Positions 8,698 through 16,450 of a stretch of DNA of 64,000 bases are shown here, one piece after another. The stretch lies in contig JAEWGX010000041.1 of assembly GCA_023388075.1 (NCBI GenBank), positions 72,507 through 136,506 on the forward strand. Direction: 5' to 3'. The DNA comes from Pseudomonadota bacterium (GTDB taxonomy: Bacteria; Pseudomonadota; Gammaproteobacteria; Burkholderiales; Burkholderiaceae_E). A model generated the notes under the pieces. That model made no database searches, was not told the DNA's origin, and saw nothing but the letters and a program-made list of their open reading frames with translations. The number at the start of each line of letters is the position of its first letter. Position 1 is the first letter of the stretch. Both the position numbers and the translations under genes were made by a program.

Positions 8698-9387
8698 TCA
8701 ATCCTTCACCGAGAAGATGCGGACGAAGCGCTGTCCGTCCATGCGCTCGACGATGATCTCCACGCCGGTGATCGCGAGCGCCTCGGCGCGATTGACCGGC
8801 GGCGCGGGTCCTCCGGGCTTTCCCTTGTTGGCGTCCTCCTGCTGCTGCCACTGCATCGCCTCGGTGATCGTCCGGGCCACGTTGCCGGCGTCGAGCCAGC
8901 CCCGGTTGTCGACCCAGCCGCGCAGGGTGATCGAGCGCACGCCGTTCAGGATGGGTTGCCATACGATCGACTGCACCGCGTTCCCGCCGACGGCGGAGCG
9001 GCCGGTCTGGGCACGGCCGTACTCGCTGAAGCCGCGCACCAGTTGCTGCTCGCGCACCTCGTAGACAACCCGCTGCACCCGGGTCGGCAGCCCGCTGCGA
9101 TTGATCTCGCGGATGAGGTGCAACGACTGCCGGTTGTCCTGCCCCGCGACGCCGATGTAGAGCGACGGCTCCTGCAGGCGCAGCAGCTGCACCGGCCATG
9201 AGCGCAGCAGGTCCTCGTCCATCTGCGCAAAGGCGATGGTGATGGAGCGCAACTCGTCCGAGGCGACGACAAGCCGCTCTCGCGACTGAAGCACCGAATC
9301 GAGACCGCGCCAGCTCAGCAGCGCGAGCACCGCCATCAACGCGCACGCGATGAGCAGCTCGATCAAGGTGAAGCCGCGCTGCTTCAT
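8698..9387 (-). CDS. gspJ: Type II secretion minor pseudopilin GspJ
   Basis: This 229-residue minor pseudopilin belongs to the tip complex. It starts MKQRGFTLIELLIA, a textbook prepilin signal with cleavage before Phe and Glu at mature position 5. A long globular domain follows, normal for GspJ. Its ATG overlaps the gspI stop as ATGA, so the pair is translationally coupled. A longer reading frame upstream is discarded because it runs antisense to pilin logic and overlaps gspI. Confidence 0.93.
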   Translation of the reverse strand: MKQRGFTLIELLIACALMAVLALLSWRGLDSVLQSRERLVVASDELRSITIAFAQMDEDLLRSWPVQLLRLQEPSLYIGVAGQDNRQSLHLIREINRSGLPTRVQRVVYEVREQQLVRGFSEYGRAQTGRSAVGGNAVQSIVWQPILNGVRSITLRGWVDNRGWLDAGNVARTITEAMQWQQQEDANKGKPGGPAPPVNRAEALAITGVEIIVERMDGQRFVRIFSVKD

Positions 9388-9860
9388 CGGAGGGTCGTGG
9401 CGAAGCCGACCAGCCGCGCGAGCCGGCCGCTGGTACCGGCGTTGCCGAGGCTGCCGGGGCCACCGCTCGCCTCGAAGACCTGGATCTCCACACGCCGGAA
9501 GTTGGGATTCGGCGTGGCGAAGACGTCTTCCTGGCAAACCATCATGAGGTCGCCCTGGCTGCAATCGAAGGTGCGGCGGCCGACCGCCGGATACTCGTGC
9601 TGCACCCGGATCTGCGAGAGCCGGTTCTCCGCGCTCCACTGCGCGAGCGTGCGCCCGCGCATGTCGCCCGCGCTCTGGGCGAGCGAGCCGACCGCGCGCA
9701 ACGACGCCATCAGCGCGATCGCGACGATGGTGAGCGCGACCAGGATCTCCACCAGCGTGAACCCTCGGCCGGCACGAGCGCGGCCGCGACCCCGGGAGCC
9801 GGCGCGGCCCCGCGAGCCGTCGGGGCTACCTTCTGACCACTTCAAAGCTGCCCAATCCAT
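9384..9860 (-). CDS. gspI: Type II secretion minor pseudopilin GspI
   Basis: This minor pseudopilin has the motif GRGFTLVEILVALTIVAIALMA, a type IV pilin-like cleavage site and helix. From the ATG at 9860 the product has 158 residues, but this gives an unusually long, very basic leader of more than 30 residues and overlaps gspH by 35 nt. A TTG at 9845 would shorten the leader by five residues. The globular part and its length after cleavage are typical of GspI. The exact start is uncertain; the gene itself is not. Confidence 0.88.
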   Translation of the reverse strand: MDWAALKWSEGSPDGSRGRAGSRGRGRARAGRGFTLVEILVALTIVAIALMASLRAVGSLAQSAGDMRGRTLAQWSAENRLSQIRVQHEYPAVGRRTFDCSQGDLMMVCQEDVFATPNPNFRRVEIQVFEASGGPGSLGNAGTSGRLARLVGFATTLR

Positions 9861-10428
9861 TCGCCGCGATCTCGGCGACCATGCCGTCCCGTGCAAGCTG
9901 CACCACGTACGGCGCGTCCACCAGGTCCCGGCCGAACTCCAGGAAGGGCGCGCCGTCGGCGCGGCGCACCCGCACGGCGGTCTCGGTTTCCCAGCGCCGG
10001 GGCCGCAGATAGGTGTCGTCCTCGATCACGCGCCACTGGGAGTCCTTGAAGACGATGAACCGGTAGACCTGCCCGTCCGATTCGAAACGGATCGGCGCGC
10101 CGCGGATCTGGGCCTCCTCGCGAGCAAGCGCGAGCAGTTGGGCGAGACGATCGGCGTCGGTCTGGAGCGCCCGCTCCGGGCTGGGAGCGCCGCTCACCGC
10201 CACTACGGAGACGATCACCGCAGCGATCACCAGCGCGACCAGCAATTCGATCAGGGTGAAGCCGGCGACGCGACGGCGGCCCGACGAGCGGCGCGCATCG
10301 GCCCGGCGGGCGATGCGCTGGTACCACAGGCGGGCGGCCGACGCGGCCCGCGGCGACTGCCCGCTCAGCCCGTCACAGGTCCCAGTTGCCGATGTCCGCG
10401 TCCGGACCAGTCCCGCCGGCCTGCCCAT
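9826..10428 (-). CDS. gspH: Type II secretion minor pseudopilin GspH (start unresolved)
   Basis: This is the GspH minor pseudopilin. A basic stretch ending RRRVAGFTLIELLVALVIAAVI is the prepilin cleavage site and helix, followed by a compact beta domain ending in VVRR. The coordinates use the ATG at 10428, which lies 56 nt inside gspG and would produce a leader of about 55 residues, far longer than any usual prepilin leader. No ATG, GTG or TTG occurs between the gspG stop and the pilin helix. CTG codons in frame there (for example before WYQRIARR) may be the true start. Confidence 0.8.
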   Translation of the reverse strand: MGRPAGLVRTRTSATGTCDGLSGQSPRAASAARLWYQRIARRADARRSSGRRRVAGFTLIELLVALVIAAVIVSVVAVSGAPSPERALQTDADRLAQLLALAREEAQIRGAPIRFESDGQVYRFIVFKDSQWRVIEDDTYLRPRRWETETAVRVRRADGAPFLEFGRDLVDAPYVVQLARDGMVAEIAANGLGSFEVVRR

Positions 10429-10819
10429 CCGCTCCCAGCGAGAAGACATCGATCTCTCCCCGTACGCCAGGATTGAGGTACTGGTACGGCTTGCCCCAGG
10501 GGTCCACCGGCACCTTGTCCAGGTAGGACTTCCAGTTGTTGGCCGGCGGACCGTCCGCCGGCCGCGTCACCAGTGCCTGCAACCCCTGGTCGGTGGTTGG
10601 ATAGCGCGAGTTGTCCAGCCGATAGAGCCGAAGCTGCTGCATGATCTGCGCGATGTCCTGGCGAGCCGCGATGGCGCGGGCCTCGTCCGGTCGCGTCATC
10701 ACGCGCGGCACGACCAAAGCCGCCAGCACTCCGAGGATCATGATGACGACCATGAGCTCGATCAGCGTGAAACCGCGGCTGCGCAGGCGTCGTTTCGGGT
10801 GCAATTGCGGGGTCTGCAT
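10373..10819 (-). CDS. gspG: Type II secretion major pseudopilin GspG
   Basis: GspG is the main subunit of the pseudopilus. The 148-residue precursor starts MQTPQLHPKRRLRSRG, followed by FTLIELMVVIMILGVLAALV. The calcium-site loop region near the C-terminus (DVFSLGADGQAGGTGPDADIGNWDL) is the hallmark of GspG. The ATG at 10819 gives a normal-size leader; a longer frame upstream runs into the divergent promoter space. It is the first gene of the eleven-gene minus-strand cluster and lies 79 nt from the divergent gspC start, so the control region for both transcripts must be at 10820-10898. Confidence 0.95.
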   Translation of the reverse strand: MQTPQLHPKRRLRSRGFTLIELMVVIMILGVLAALVVPRVMTRPDEARAIAARQDIAQIMQQLRLYRLDNSRYPTTDQGLQALVTRPADGPPANNWKSYLDKVPVDPWGKPYQYLNPGVRGEIDVFSLGADGQAGGTGPDADIGNWDL

Positions 10820-10898
10820 CGTCCTATTCAAGCAATTCCTCGGCTCGGAAAGGCAAGTATCATAACAGTTGGCTTTGTCCCACCCAGGCGGCATCTAC

Positions 10899-11759
10899 AT
10901 GCGGGGCCCTCTGACAGCCGCCCGGCTGTTGACGTTGTTTTTCTTCCTCCTGCTGGTCTCAATCTGCGCCTATTGGCTCGTGCAGGTGCTGGCTCCGCGC
11001 CCGGCGATCGCGCCGATCGCCTCGATCGGCGATGCCTCGGCGCCGAGCAACCTGGAGCCCGCCACCAAGCTCTTCGGCTCGGCGAGCGGCATCGTGGTCG
11101 ACACGCCCCAGCAGACCAACATCCAGGTGCACGGCGTTGCCGAGGCAGGGCCCAATGGCGTGGTCATCCTCTCCATCGATGGCCGCCCCGGCGTTCCGTA
11201 CGCCGTCAACGAGACCATCGCCGACGGCACGATGGTGAAGTCGGTCGGACTCGACAAGGTGGTGATCGAGCAGCGCGGCCGGCTGATCGAGCTCAAGGCG
11301 CCGCAGCGAGCCTCGCAGGAAGTGCTCTCGAGCGGCGTCGGCAAGCCCCGGGCGCCTTCCGAGGCGAGCACCGCGCCGCCGGTCTCCGCCCGCCCCGCGC
11401 CTCCTCCCCCGCCTCCGGCCCCTCCCCAGCAACCCCAGGCGCCGCAATCGCCGCAGGTGGAGGAAACGCTGCGCCAGCAGCAGATGCTGATGCAGCAGCA
11501 ACAGCTCCAACAGCAGCAGTTCCAGCAGCAACAGCAGCAGTCCTATCAGGACCAGTCCCAAGCCGGGCAGCCACCCGAAGGATTGCAGCAGCAGATGCGG
11601 GGGAACGGCTCCACCCCGCAGTTCCGACCGCCCCCGCCGGCGATGCGCAACCAGTCCGGCTCCCAGCCGGTGCCGGGTGGCCAGCCGTCGTCGGACGGCC
11701 AGGCGCCGGGCGGCTCCACCGCCGTCTCGGGCGAGCAGCAAGTCGCGCCGCTTCGCTGA
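10899..11759 (+). CDS. gspC: Type II secretion protein GspC, PDZ-less and Gln-rich
   Basis: GspC links the inner-membrane platform to the secretin. The 286-residue protein has a transmembrane helix at about 12-34. A homology-region domain follows at about 55-135, with repeated short beta strands such as GVVILSIDGRPGVPYAVNE. The usual C-terminal PDZ or coiled-coil domain is absent. It is replaced by a Pro-rich stretch (about 158-182) and a long Gln-rich tract (about 188-230), then a Gly/Ser/Pro tail. ATG at 10899 is preferred over an in-frame TTG at 10869. Transcription diverges from gspG. The HR domain supports the name; the tail is unusual. Confidence 0.85.
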   Translation: MRGPLTAARLLTLFFFLLLVSICAYWLVQVLAPRPAIAPIASIGDASAPSNLEPATKLFGSASGIVVDTPQQTNIQVHGVAEAGPNGVVILSIDGRPGVPYAVNETIADGTMVKSVGLDKVVIEQRGRLIELKAPQRASQEVLSSGVGKPRAPSEASTAPPVSARPAPPPPPPAPPQQPQAPQSPQVEETLRQQQMLMQQQQLQQQQFQQQQQQSYQDQSQAGQPPEGLQQQMRGNGSTPQFRPPPPAMRNQSGSQPVPGGQPSSDGQAPGGSTAVSGEQQVAPLR

Positions 11760-11807
11760 AGCAGCGCACGCCGAGGTAGCCAACCACGCCAACGACCGGA
11801 ACGAGCG

Positions 11808-12602
11808 ATGAGACAGTACCTCGACCTCATGCGTCATGTCCGCGACCACGGCGTCGGAAAGCCGGATCGGACCGGCGTCGGCACCCGTTCGGTCTTCGGA
11901 TGGCAGATGCGCTTCGACCTGACCGAGGGGTTTCCGCTGGTCACCACGAAGAAGCTGCACCTCAGGTCGATCGTGCACGAGCTGCTCTGGTTCCTCCAGG
12001 GAGAGACCAACGTCGCCTACCTGCGCGAGCACGGCGTCAGCATCTGGGACGAGTGGGCCGACGCGGGGGGCGAGCTGGGACCGGTCTACGGCGCGCAGTG
12101 GCGTTCCTGGCCCGCGCGAGACGGTGGCAGCATCGACCAGATCGCCGGCGTGATCGACACCATTCGAAGCAACCCGGACTCGCGCCGACTGATCGTCTCA
12201 GCCTGGAACGTTTCAGAGCTCGATCGGATGGCGCTCGCGCCCTGCCACGCCCTGTTCCAGTTCTACGTGGCGCAGGGACGGCTCTCCTGCCAGCTCTACC
12301 AGCGCAGCGCGGACATCTTCCTCGGCGTGCCGTTCAACATCGCCTCCTACGCGCTGCTCACGCACATGGTCGCCCAGCAATGCGACCTCGCGCCCGGGGA
12401 CTTCGTCTGGACCGGTGGCGACTGCCATCTCTACGCGAATCACATGGACCAGGTCGCCGAGCAGTTGTCGCGCGAGCCGCGCGCGCTGCCCCGCCTGGTG
12501 ATCGCCCGCAAGCCGCCTTCGATCTTCGACTACCGCTTCGACGACTTCGCGTTCGAAGGCTACGATCCTCATCCGCCGATCAAGGCCCCCGTCGCCGTCT
12601 GA
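11808..12602 (+). CDS. thyA: Thymidylate synthase
   Basis: ThyA converts dUMP to dTMP with methylenetetrahydrofolate, which becomes dihydrofolate. The 264-residue protein is the standard short bacterial form. The nucleophile Cys146 lies in the signature APCHALFQFYV. The dUMP-binding RRLIVSAWN stretch and the C-terminal IKAPVAV are intact. folA follows 35 nt later on the same strand and regenerates tetrahydrofolate, so the two probably form an operon for dTMP synthesis. Confidence 0.98.
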   Translation: MRQYLDLMRHVRDHGVGKPDRTGVGTRSVFGWQMRFDLTEGFPLVTTKKLHLRSIVHELLWFLQGETNVAYLREHGVSIWDEWADAGGELGPVYGAQWRSWPARDGGSIDQIAGVIDTIRSNPDSRRLIVSAWNVSELDRMALAPCHALFQFYVAQGRLSCQLYQRSADIFLGVPFNIASYALLTHMVAQQCDLAPGDFVWTGGDCHLYANHMDQVAEQLSREPRALPRLVIARKPPSIFDYRFDDFAFEGYDPHPPIKAPVAV

Positions 12603-12637
12603 ACCGGGCCGCCCTTCCGGTGTAGGATTGTTCCGAC

Positions 12638-13153
12638 ATGCCGGTCCTTACCCTTCTCGTGGCCAGAGCGCTGAACGGCGCGATCGGCTACCGCAACAAA
12701 CTGCCCTGGCATCTGCCCGAGGACCTCGCGCATTTCAAGCGCACCACCATGGGCAAGACGATCATCATGGGACGCCTGACCTGGGATTCGATCGGCCGGG
12801 TCCTGCCCGGGCGCCAGATGGTGGTGATCACACGCGGCGACCCGGCACTGCCCGCCGGCGTGCGGCGCGCTGCCAGCCTCGCGGCAGCGGTGGCGGACAA
12901 CGCCAACGAGGACGAGCTGTTCGTGATCGGGGGCGCGCAGATCTATGCGAGCGCCCTGCCGATCGCCGACCGGATCATCATGACCGAGGTTAACCTGACG
13001 CCGCCCGGCGACACCTGGATGGACAAGCCAGACCCGACGGACTGGCGGGAGGTCTCCCGGGAGGCCGGAACCAGCGTCAACGGAACCGGGTTCTCCATCA
13101 TTACCTATGCAAGGCGAAGCCGTCCTGGCTCGCCCGGCGACGCATCCCCCTAG
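12638..13153 (+). CDS. folA: Dihydrofolate reductase
   Basis: FolA reduces dihydrofolate, the by-product of the upstream ThyA, to tetrahydrofolate with NADPH. The 171 residues contain the substrate loop GAIGYRNKLPWHLPEDLAHFK, with the conserved acidic residue after LPWHLP. The NADPH-binding GRLTWDSIG and the FVIGGAQIYASAL helix follow. The C-terminus carries a short Arg/Ser/Pro tail beyond the fold. The thyA-folA order is widespread in proteobacteria. Confidence 0.97.
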   Translation: MPVLTLLVARALNGAIGYRNKLPWHLPEDLAHFKRTTMGKTIIMGRLTWDSIGRVLPGRQMVVITRGDPALPAGVRRAASLAAAVADNANEDELFVIGGAQIYASALPIADRIIMTEVNLTPPGDTWMDKPDPTDWREVSREAGTSVNGTGFSIITYARRSRPGSPGDASP

Positions 13154-13160
13154 CTCCAGG

Positions 13161-13209
13161 AGGCGGTCGGCCTTCCGGCCCCATGCCGGCCGGCCTGTAA
13201 AGACCGCCT
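13161..13209 (+). terminator. Large GC hairpin after folA
   Basis: Eight outer base pairs (13161-13168 with 13202-13209) enclose a second stem of 9 out of 11 pairs (13169-13179 with 13185-13195). It begins 8 nt after the folA stop. It lacks a T-run, so it is probably a 3'-end stabiliser or a weak terminator separating folA from the transporter gene. Confidence 0.45.
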
Positions 13210-13339
13210 GACAGGCGGCATCCGGCAGAGTACCCGCCGCGGCGCCACACCCTACAGACCCGCACGGCAGCATGGTAAATTGCACCACGATCGTCCACGG
13301 ACGACGAGAAGACCGCCCGCGCAGGCGAGAGGATGACAG

Positions 13340-14953
13340 ATGACGAGACCGTTCCACGCCCGGCTGCTTGCCGGCGCCTGGCGAGCTACGCTCGCCGTGG
13401 CGCTGGCCACCGGCGTTGCGCTGGCCCCGGTCGCGGCCGATGCCGTGACGCTGCGGTGGGCGGCTCAGAGCGACGTCACGACGCTTGATCCTCACGCCCA
13501 GAACCACACCACGACCAGCGGCGTCCTGCAGCATGCCTACGAAGGGCTGGTGCGCTATGACCGCGACTTCCAGATAGAGCCGGCGCTGGCCACCGGCTGG
13601 ACGCTGAACTCCCCGACCGAGCTGCGCTTCAGCCTGCGCAAGGGTGTGAAGTTCCACGACGGATCGCCCTTCACCGCGGACGACGTCGTCTTCTCGTACG
13701 AGCGCGTACGGGATTCGAACAGCTCCCTGACGATCCACGTGAACGGGATCAAGGACGTGAAGAAGGTTGACGACTTCACGGTCGACTTCATCCTCGAGCG
13801 TCCGATGCCCATCCTGCTGCGCAACCTGGTGGACCTGCGGATCATGAGCCGCGGCTGGACCACCAAGAACAAGTCCGAACGCGCCCAGGATCTGAAAACG
13901 CGGGAGGACACCTTCGCCTCGCGCAACGCCAACGGCACCGGCCCGTACATCATCCGCTCGTGGACGCCCGAGCAGCGGGTCGTGATGACCCGGAACAACG
14001 AGTGGTGGGACAACGCGCCCGGCAATGTCGACGAGGTCATCTACACCCCGATCCGCCAGGACGAGACGCGCATCGCCGCCCTGCTCTCCGGCGAGGTGGA
14101 CCTGGTGACGGATCCGCCGACACACGACATCGCCCGGCTGCGCCAGAACAAGATGCTGAAGATCCTGGACGGCCCCGACACGCGCACCATCTTCATCGGG
14201 CTCGACCAGTCCTCCGACGAGCTGCGCTACAGCTCCGTGCGCGAGAAGAATCCGTTCAAGGACGTGCGCGTGCGCAAGGCCCTCGCGCTGGCGGTCGACG
14301 CCGAGGCGATCCGCAAGAACACCATGCAGGGGCTCTCGATACCCGCCGGGATCCTGGTCGCACCCGGCATCAATGGCTGGAGCCGCGAGCTGGACCAGCG
14401 CGAGGCGCCGGATGTCGCGCAAGCCAAGGCGCTGCTCGCGGAAGCAGGGTATCCCGATGGCTTCGACTTCATCCTGGACTGTCCCAACAACCGCTACGTC
14501 AACGACGACGAGGTCTGCGAGGCACTGGTGCAGATGTGGGCGCGGATCGGCGTCAAGGCTCGCCTGAACGCCATGCCGTTCGCCAACTTCATACCCAAGA
14601 TCGAGAAGCTCGACACCAGCGCCTATCTGCTCGGCTGGGGCGCCACCACGTACGACGCGCTCAACACGCTGCAGTCGCTGGTGCACACCCGCGGCAGCGG
14701 ATCGGACGGCAGCTACAACCTCGGCCGGTTCAGCGACCCGAAGATCGACGCGCTGATCGACGCCGCCAAGACCGAGACCGACATGGCCAAGCGCGACGGC
14801 ATGTTGCGCGAAGCGTTGCTGCTGGTGAAGCAGAACTACTACTACCTGCCGGTGCATCACCAGATGAAGCCGTGGGCCATGAAGCGCAACGTCAACACGG
14901 TCCACAAGTCCGACGACCGGCCGGAATCCCGCTACGTCGTCATCGGGGACTGA
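13340..14953 (+). CDS. ABC transporter substrate-binding protein (peptide/nickel/opine family 5)
   Basis: This is a periplasmic solute-binding protein of the SBP_bac_5 family, which serves dipeptide, oligopeptide, nickel or glutathione importers. The 537-residue protein has a signal peptide (about 1-35, ending VAADA). The family opening is TLRWAAQSDVTTLDPHAQNHTTT. The LSPRxGVKFHDG-like motif is present as FSLRKGVKFHDGSPFTADDVVFSYER. No permease or ATPase genes lie beside it, so it is an orphan receptor whose partners must be elsewhere. A GAGAGG ribosome site precedes the ATG. Its last 22 nt overlap the convergent hydrolase gene. The ligand cannot be read from sequence. Confidence 0.9.
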   Translation: MTRPFHARLLAGAWRATLAVALATGVALAPVAADAVTLRWAAQSDVTTLDPHAQNHTTTSGVLQHAYEGLVRYDRDFQIEPALATGWTLNSPTELRFSLRKGVKFHDGSPFTADDVVFSYERVRDSNSSLTIHVNGIKDVKKVDDFTVDFILERPMPILLRNLVDLRIMSRGWTTKNKSERAQDLKTREDTFASRNANGTGPYIIRSWTPEQRVVMTRNNEWWDNAPGNVDEVIYTPIRQDETRIAALLSGEVDLVTDPPTHDIARLRQNKMLKILDGPDTRTIFIGLDQSSDELRYSSVREKNPFKDVRVRKALALAVDAEAIRKNTMQGLSIPAGILVAPGINGWSRELDQREAPDVAQAKALLAEAGYPDGFDFILDCPNNRYVNDDEVCEALVQMWARIGVKARLNAMPFANFIPKIEKLDTSAYLLGWGATTYDALNTLQSLVHTRGSGSDGSYNLGRFSDPKIDALIDAAKTETDMAKRDGMLREALLLVKQNYYYLPVHHQMKPWAMKRNVNTVHKSDDRPESRYVVIGD

Positions 14954-15852
14954 GCCGCCAGGAACGGCAGCACCCGGGCGAGCAGCGCGTCCGGCGCCTC
15001 CTCGGCGATGTAGTGCCCGCACGGAAGCGCCTCGCCGGTCACCGTCGACGCCACCCGCCGCCACTCCTCCAGCGGACGAAAGCAGCGTCCCACCACCCCC
15101 TCCGCTCCCCACAGCGCGAGCAGCGGCTGCGCAAGCCGCAGGCCGGCGTCGCGGTCGGCACGGTCGTGGGCCAGGTCGATGGTGGCCGCCGCGCGGTAGT
15201 CTTCGCAGACGGCGGCGGCGCTACCCGGCAGGGCCATGCAAGCCTCGTAGTCCGCCAGCGCGCGCGGATCGAACGGTGCCAGCCCGGCGCTGCGCCGCCC
15301 CATGACGTCGCGCACGTAGGCGGCCGGGTCGGCTTCGATCAGCCGTTCCGGCAACGGCGCCGGCTGGATCAGGAAGAACCAGTGCCAGTAGGCGCGCGCG
15401 AATGTCTCGCTCGTCTGTTCGTACATCGACAGCGTCGGTGCGATGTCGAGCAGCACCAGGCGCCGCACCGCGTCCGGATGGTCCACGGCCAGGCGATGCG
15501 CGACGCGCGCGCCGCGATCGTGAGCGACGAGGTCGAAGGAGCCGAATCCGAGCTGGTGCATGAGGGAGCGCTGGTCCTCGGCCATCGCACGCTTGGCATA
15601 GCCGGCATGACCCGCGCCGCCCGGCGGCTTCGAGGAACGCCCGTAGCCGCGCAGGTCGGCCGCGACCACCGTGTAGCGCCCGGCGAGCGTCGGCGCCACC
15701 CGGTGCCAGATGGCGAGCGTCTGGGGGTGCCCGTGCAGCAGCAGGAGCGGCGGACCCGCCCCGCCGACCAGGGCGAAGATGTCGACCTCGTCCGCGACCC
15801 TCACCCTGCGTTGCTCGAAGCCGGGGAACAGCTGCAGCAGCCCTGCCGTCAT
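14932..15852 (-). CDS. Alpha/beta hydrolase of the fluoroacetate/haloacetate dehalogenase type
   Basis: This is a 306-residue alpha/beta-hydrolase whose active site reads like fluoroacetate dehalogenase. The nucleophile is Asp112 in AHDRGAR rather than Ser. Arg113 and Arg116 would bind the carboxylate. Asp136 and His280 complete the triad. His157, Trp158 and Tyr219 match the halide pocket of the characterised family (His, Trp, Tyr). The oxyanion motif HGHPQT is also intact. Known members hydrolyse haloacetates to glycolate; some close relatives act on epoxides. The substrate here is not known. It is convergent with the solute-binding protein and overlaps its end. Confidence 0.82.
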   Translation of the reverse strand: MTAGLLQLFPGFEQRRVRVADEVDIFALVGGAGPPLLLLHGHPQTLAIWHRVAPTLAGRYTVVAADLRGYGRSSKPPGGAGHAGYAKRAMAEDQRSLMHQLGFGSFDLVAHDRGARVAHRLAVDHPDAVRRLVLLDIAPTLSMYEQTSETFARAYWHWFFLIQPAPLPERLIEADPAAYVRDVMGRRSAGLAPFDPRALADYEACMALPGSAAAVCEDYRAAATIDLAHDRADRDAGLRLAQPLLALWGAEGVVGRCFRPLEEWRRVASTVTGEALPCGHYIAEEAPDALLARVLPFLAAQSPMTT

Positions 15853-15971
15853 GCGATACGCCTGCTCGAGATGGAACTGTCACCGCTCCGCGCATCCAGC
15901 CCCCGCTCATCGTCCCCGCCGCGAGCCGTCCCCGCGAACCTTCCGTGCGCGGTTCGCCGAGAGCGGTTGAG

Positions 15972-15977
15972 TACAAT
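15972..15977 (+). promoter_or_regulatory. Probable -10 element of tRNA-Arg
   Basis: TACAAT ends 9 nt before the first base of the tRNA, the spacing expected if transcription starts a few bases upstream of the mature end. No clear -35 consensus was found at 16-18 nt. Confidence 0.45.
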
Positions 15978-15986
15978 CCGGCACTC

Positions 15987-16062
15987 GCCTCCGTAGCTCA
16001 GTGGATAGAGCATCCCCCTCCTAAGGGGAGGGTCGCACGTTCGATTCGTGCCGGGGGCGCCA
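15987..16062 (+). tRNA. tRNA-Arg (anticodon CCT)
   Basis: The 76-nt cloverleaf is complete. The acceptor stem GCCTCCG pairs with CGGGGGC through one T-G wobble, and discriminator G and an encoded CCA follow. The D arm GCTC/GAGC and the anticodon stem TCCCC/GGGGA are intact. The anticodon loop CTCCTAA gives anticodon CCT, which reads AGG. The T arm is GCACG/CGTGC around TTCGATT. It sits alone on the plus strand between two minus-strand genes. No integrase or duplicated 3' end was seen nearby. Confidence 0.97.
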
Positions 16063-16114
16063 GTTTCCTCGCCATGCCCGATCGCGGCGCTCCACTGCAC
16101 CGACGGATCCCGAC

Positions 16115-16447
16115 TCACGATTGCCGCGACTCGCTCATGAAGTGAGCCACGCCGGCGACCTTGTCCACCGGGACGACGAAGGCGATGCCCTTGCCGACCT
16201 CGTTGAGATCGGCTGCCTGCACGATCTCCGCGAGGATCGCATCGACGCGATCGGGGCTCACCACGGTGAGCAGGATCTCCTTCTCCGGCTCGATGGAGAC
16301 GCCGAAGATCTTCTCCTGCTCGTTGCGACCGGCGCCCCGGCCCAGCAGGACGGTGCCCCCTCGCGCGCCTGCCTTCACCGCTGCCTCCAGCACGGTGCTG
16401 CCCCATCCCTTGCGCACGATGGTCACGATGAGAGACTGTTGTTGCAT
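16115..16447 (-). CDS. PII-like signalling protein linked to DUF1538
   Basis: This 110-residue protein has the ferredoxin-like PII fold. It opens LIVTIVRKGWGSTVLEAAVKAGARGGTVLLGRG, and its C-terminal half holds GKGIAFVVPVDKVAGV. The T-loop region is shortened and has no uridylylation Tyr, so it is not GlnB or GlnK. It lies 3 nt downstream of two DUF1538 membrane genes, a recurrent neighbourhood in which the PII-like protein probably senses a nucleotide or ion state and gates the membrane partner. That role is inferred from context. PII-like SbtB and CPII proteins are family analogues. Confidence 0.82.
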   Translation of the reverse strand: MQQQSLIVTIVRKGWGSTVLEAAVKAGARGGTVLLGRGAGRNEQEKIFGVSIEPEKEILLTVVSPDRVDAILAEIVQAADLNEVGKGIAFVVPVDKVAGVAHFMSESRQS

Positions 16448-16450
16448 GGT

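Noticed and set aside
15987..16062. tRNA-Arg as an integration site of an island
   Set aside because: No integrase or duplicated 3' end was seen and flanking genes have host-like composition.
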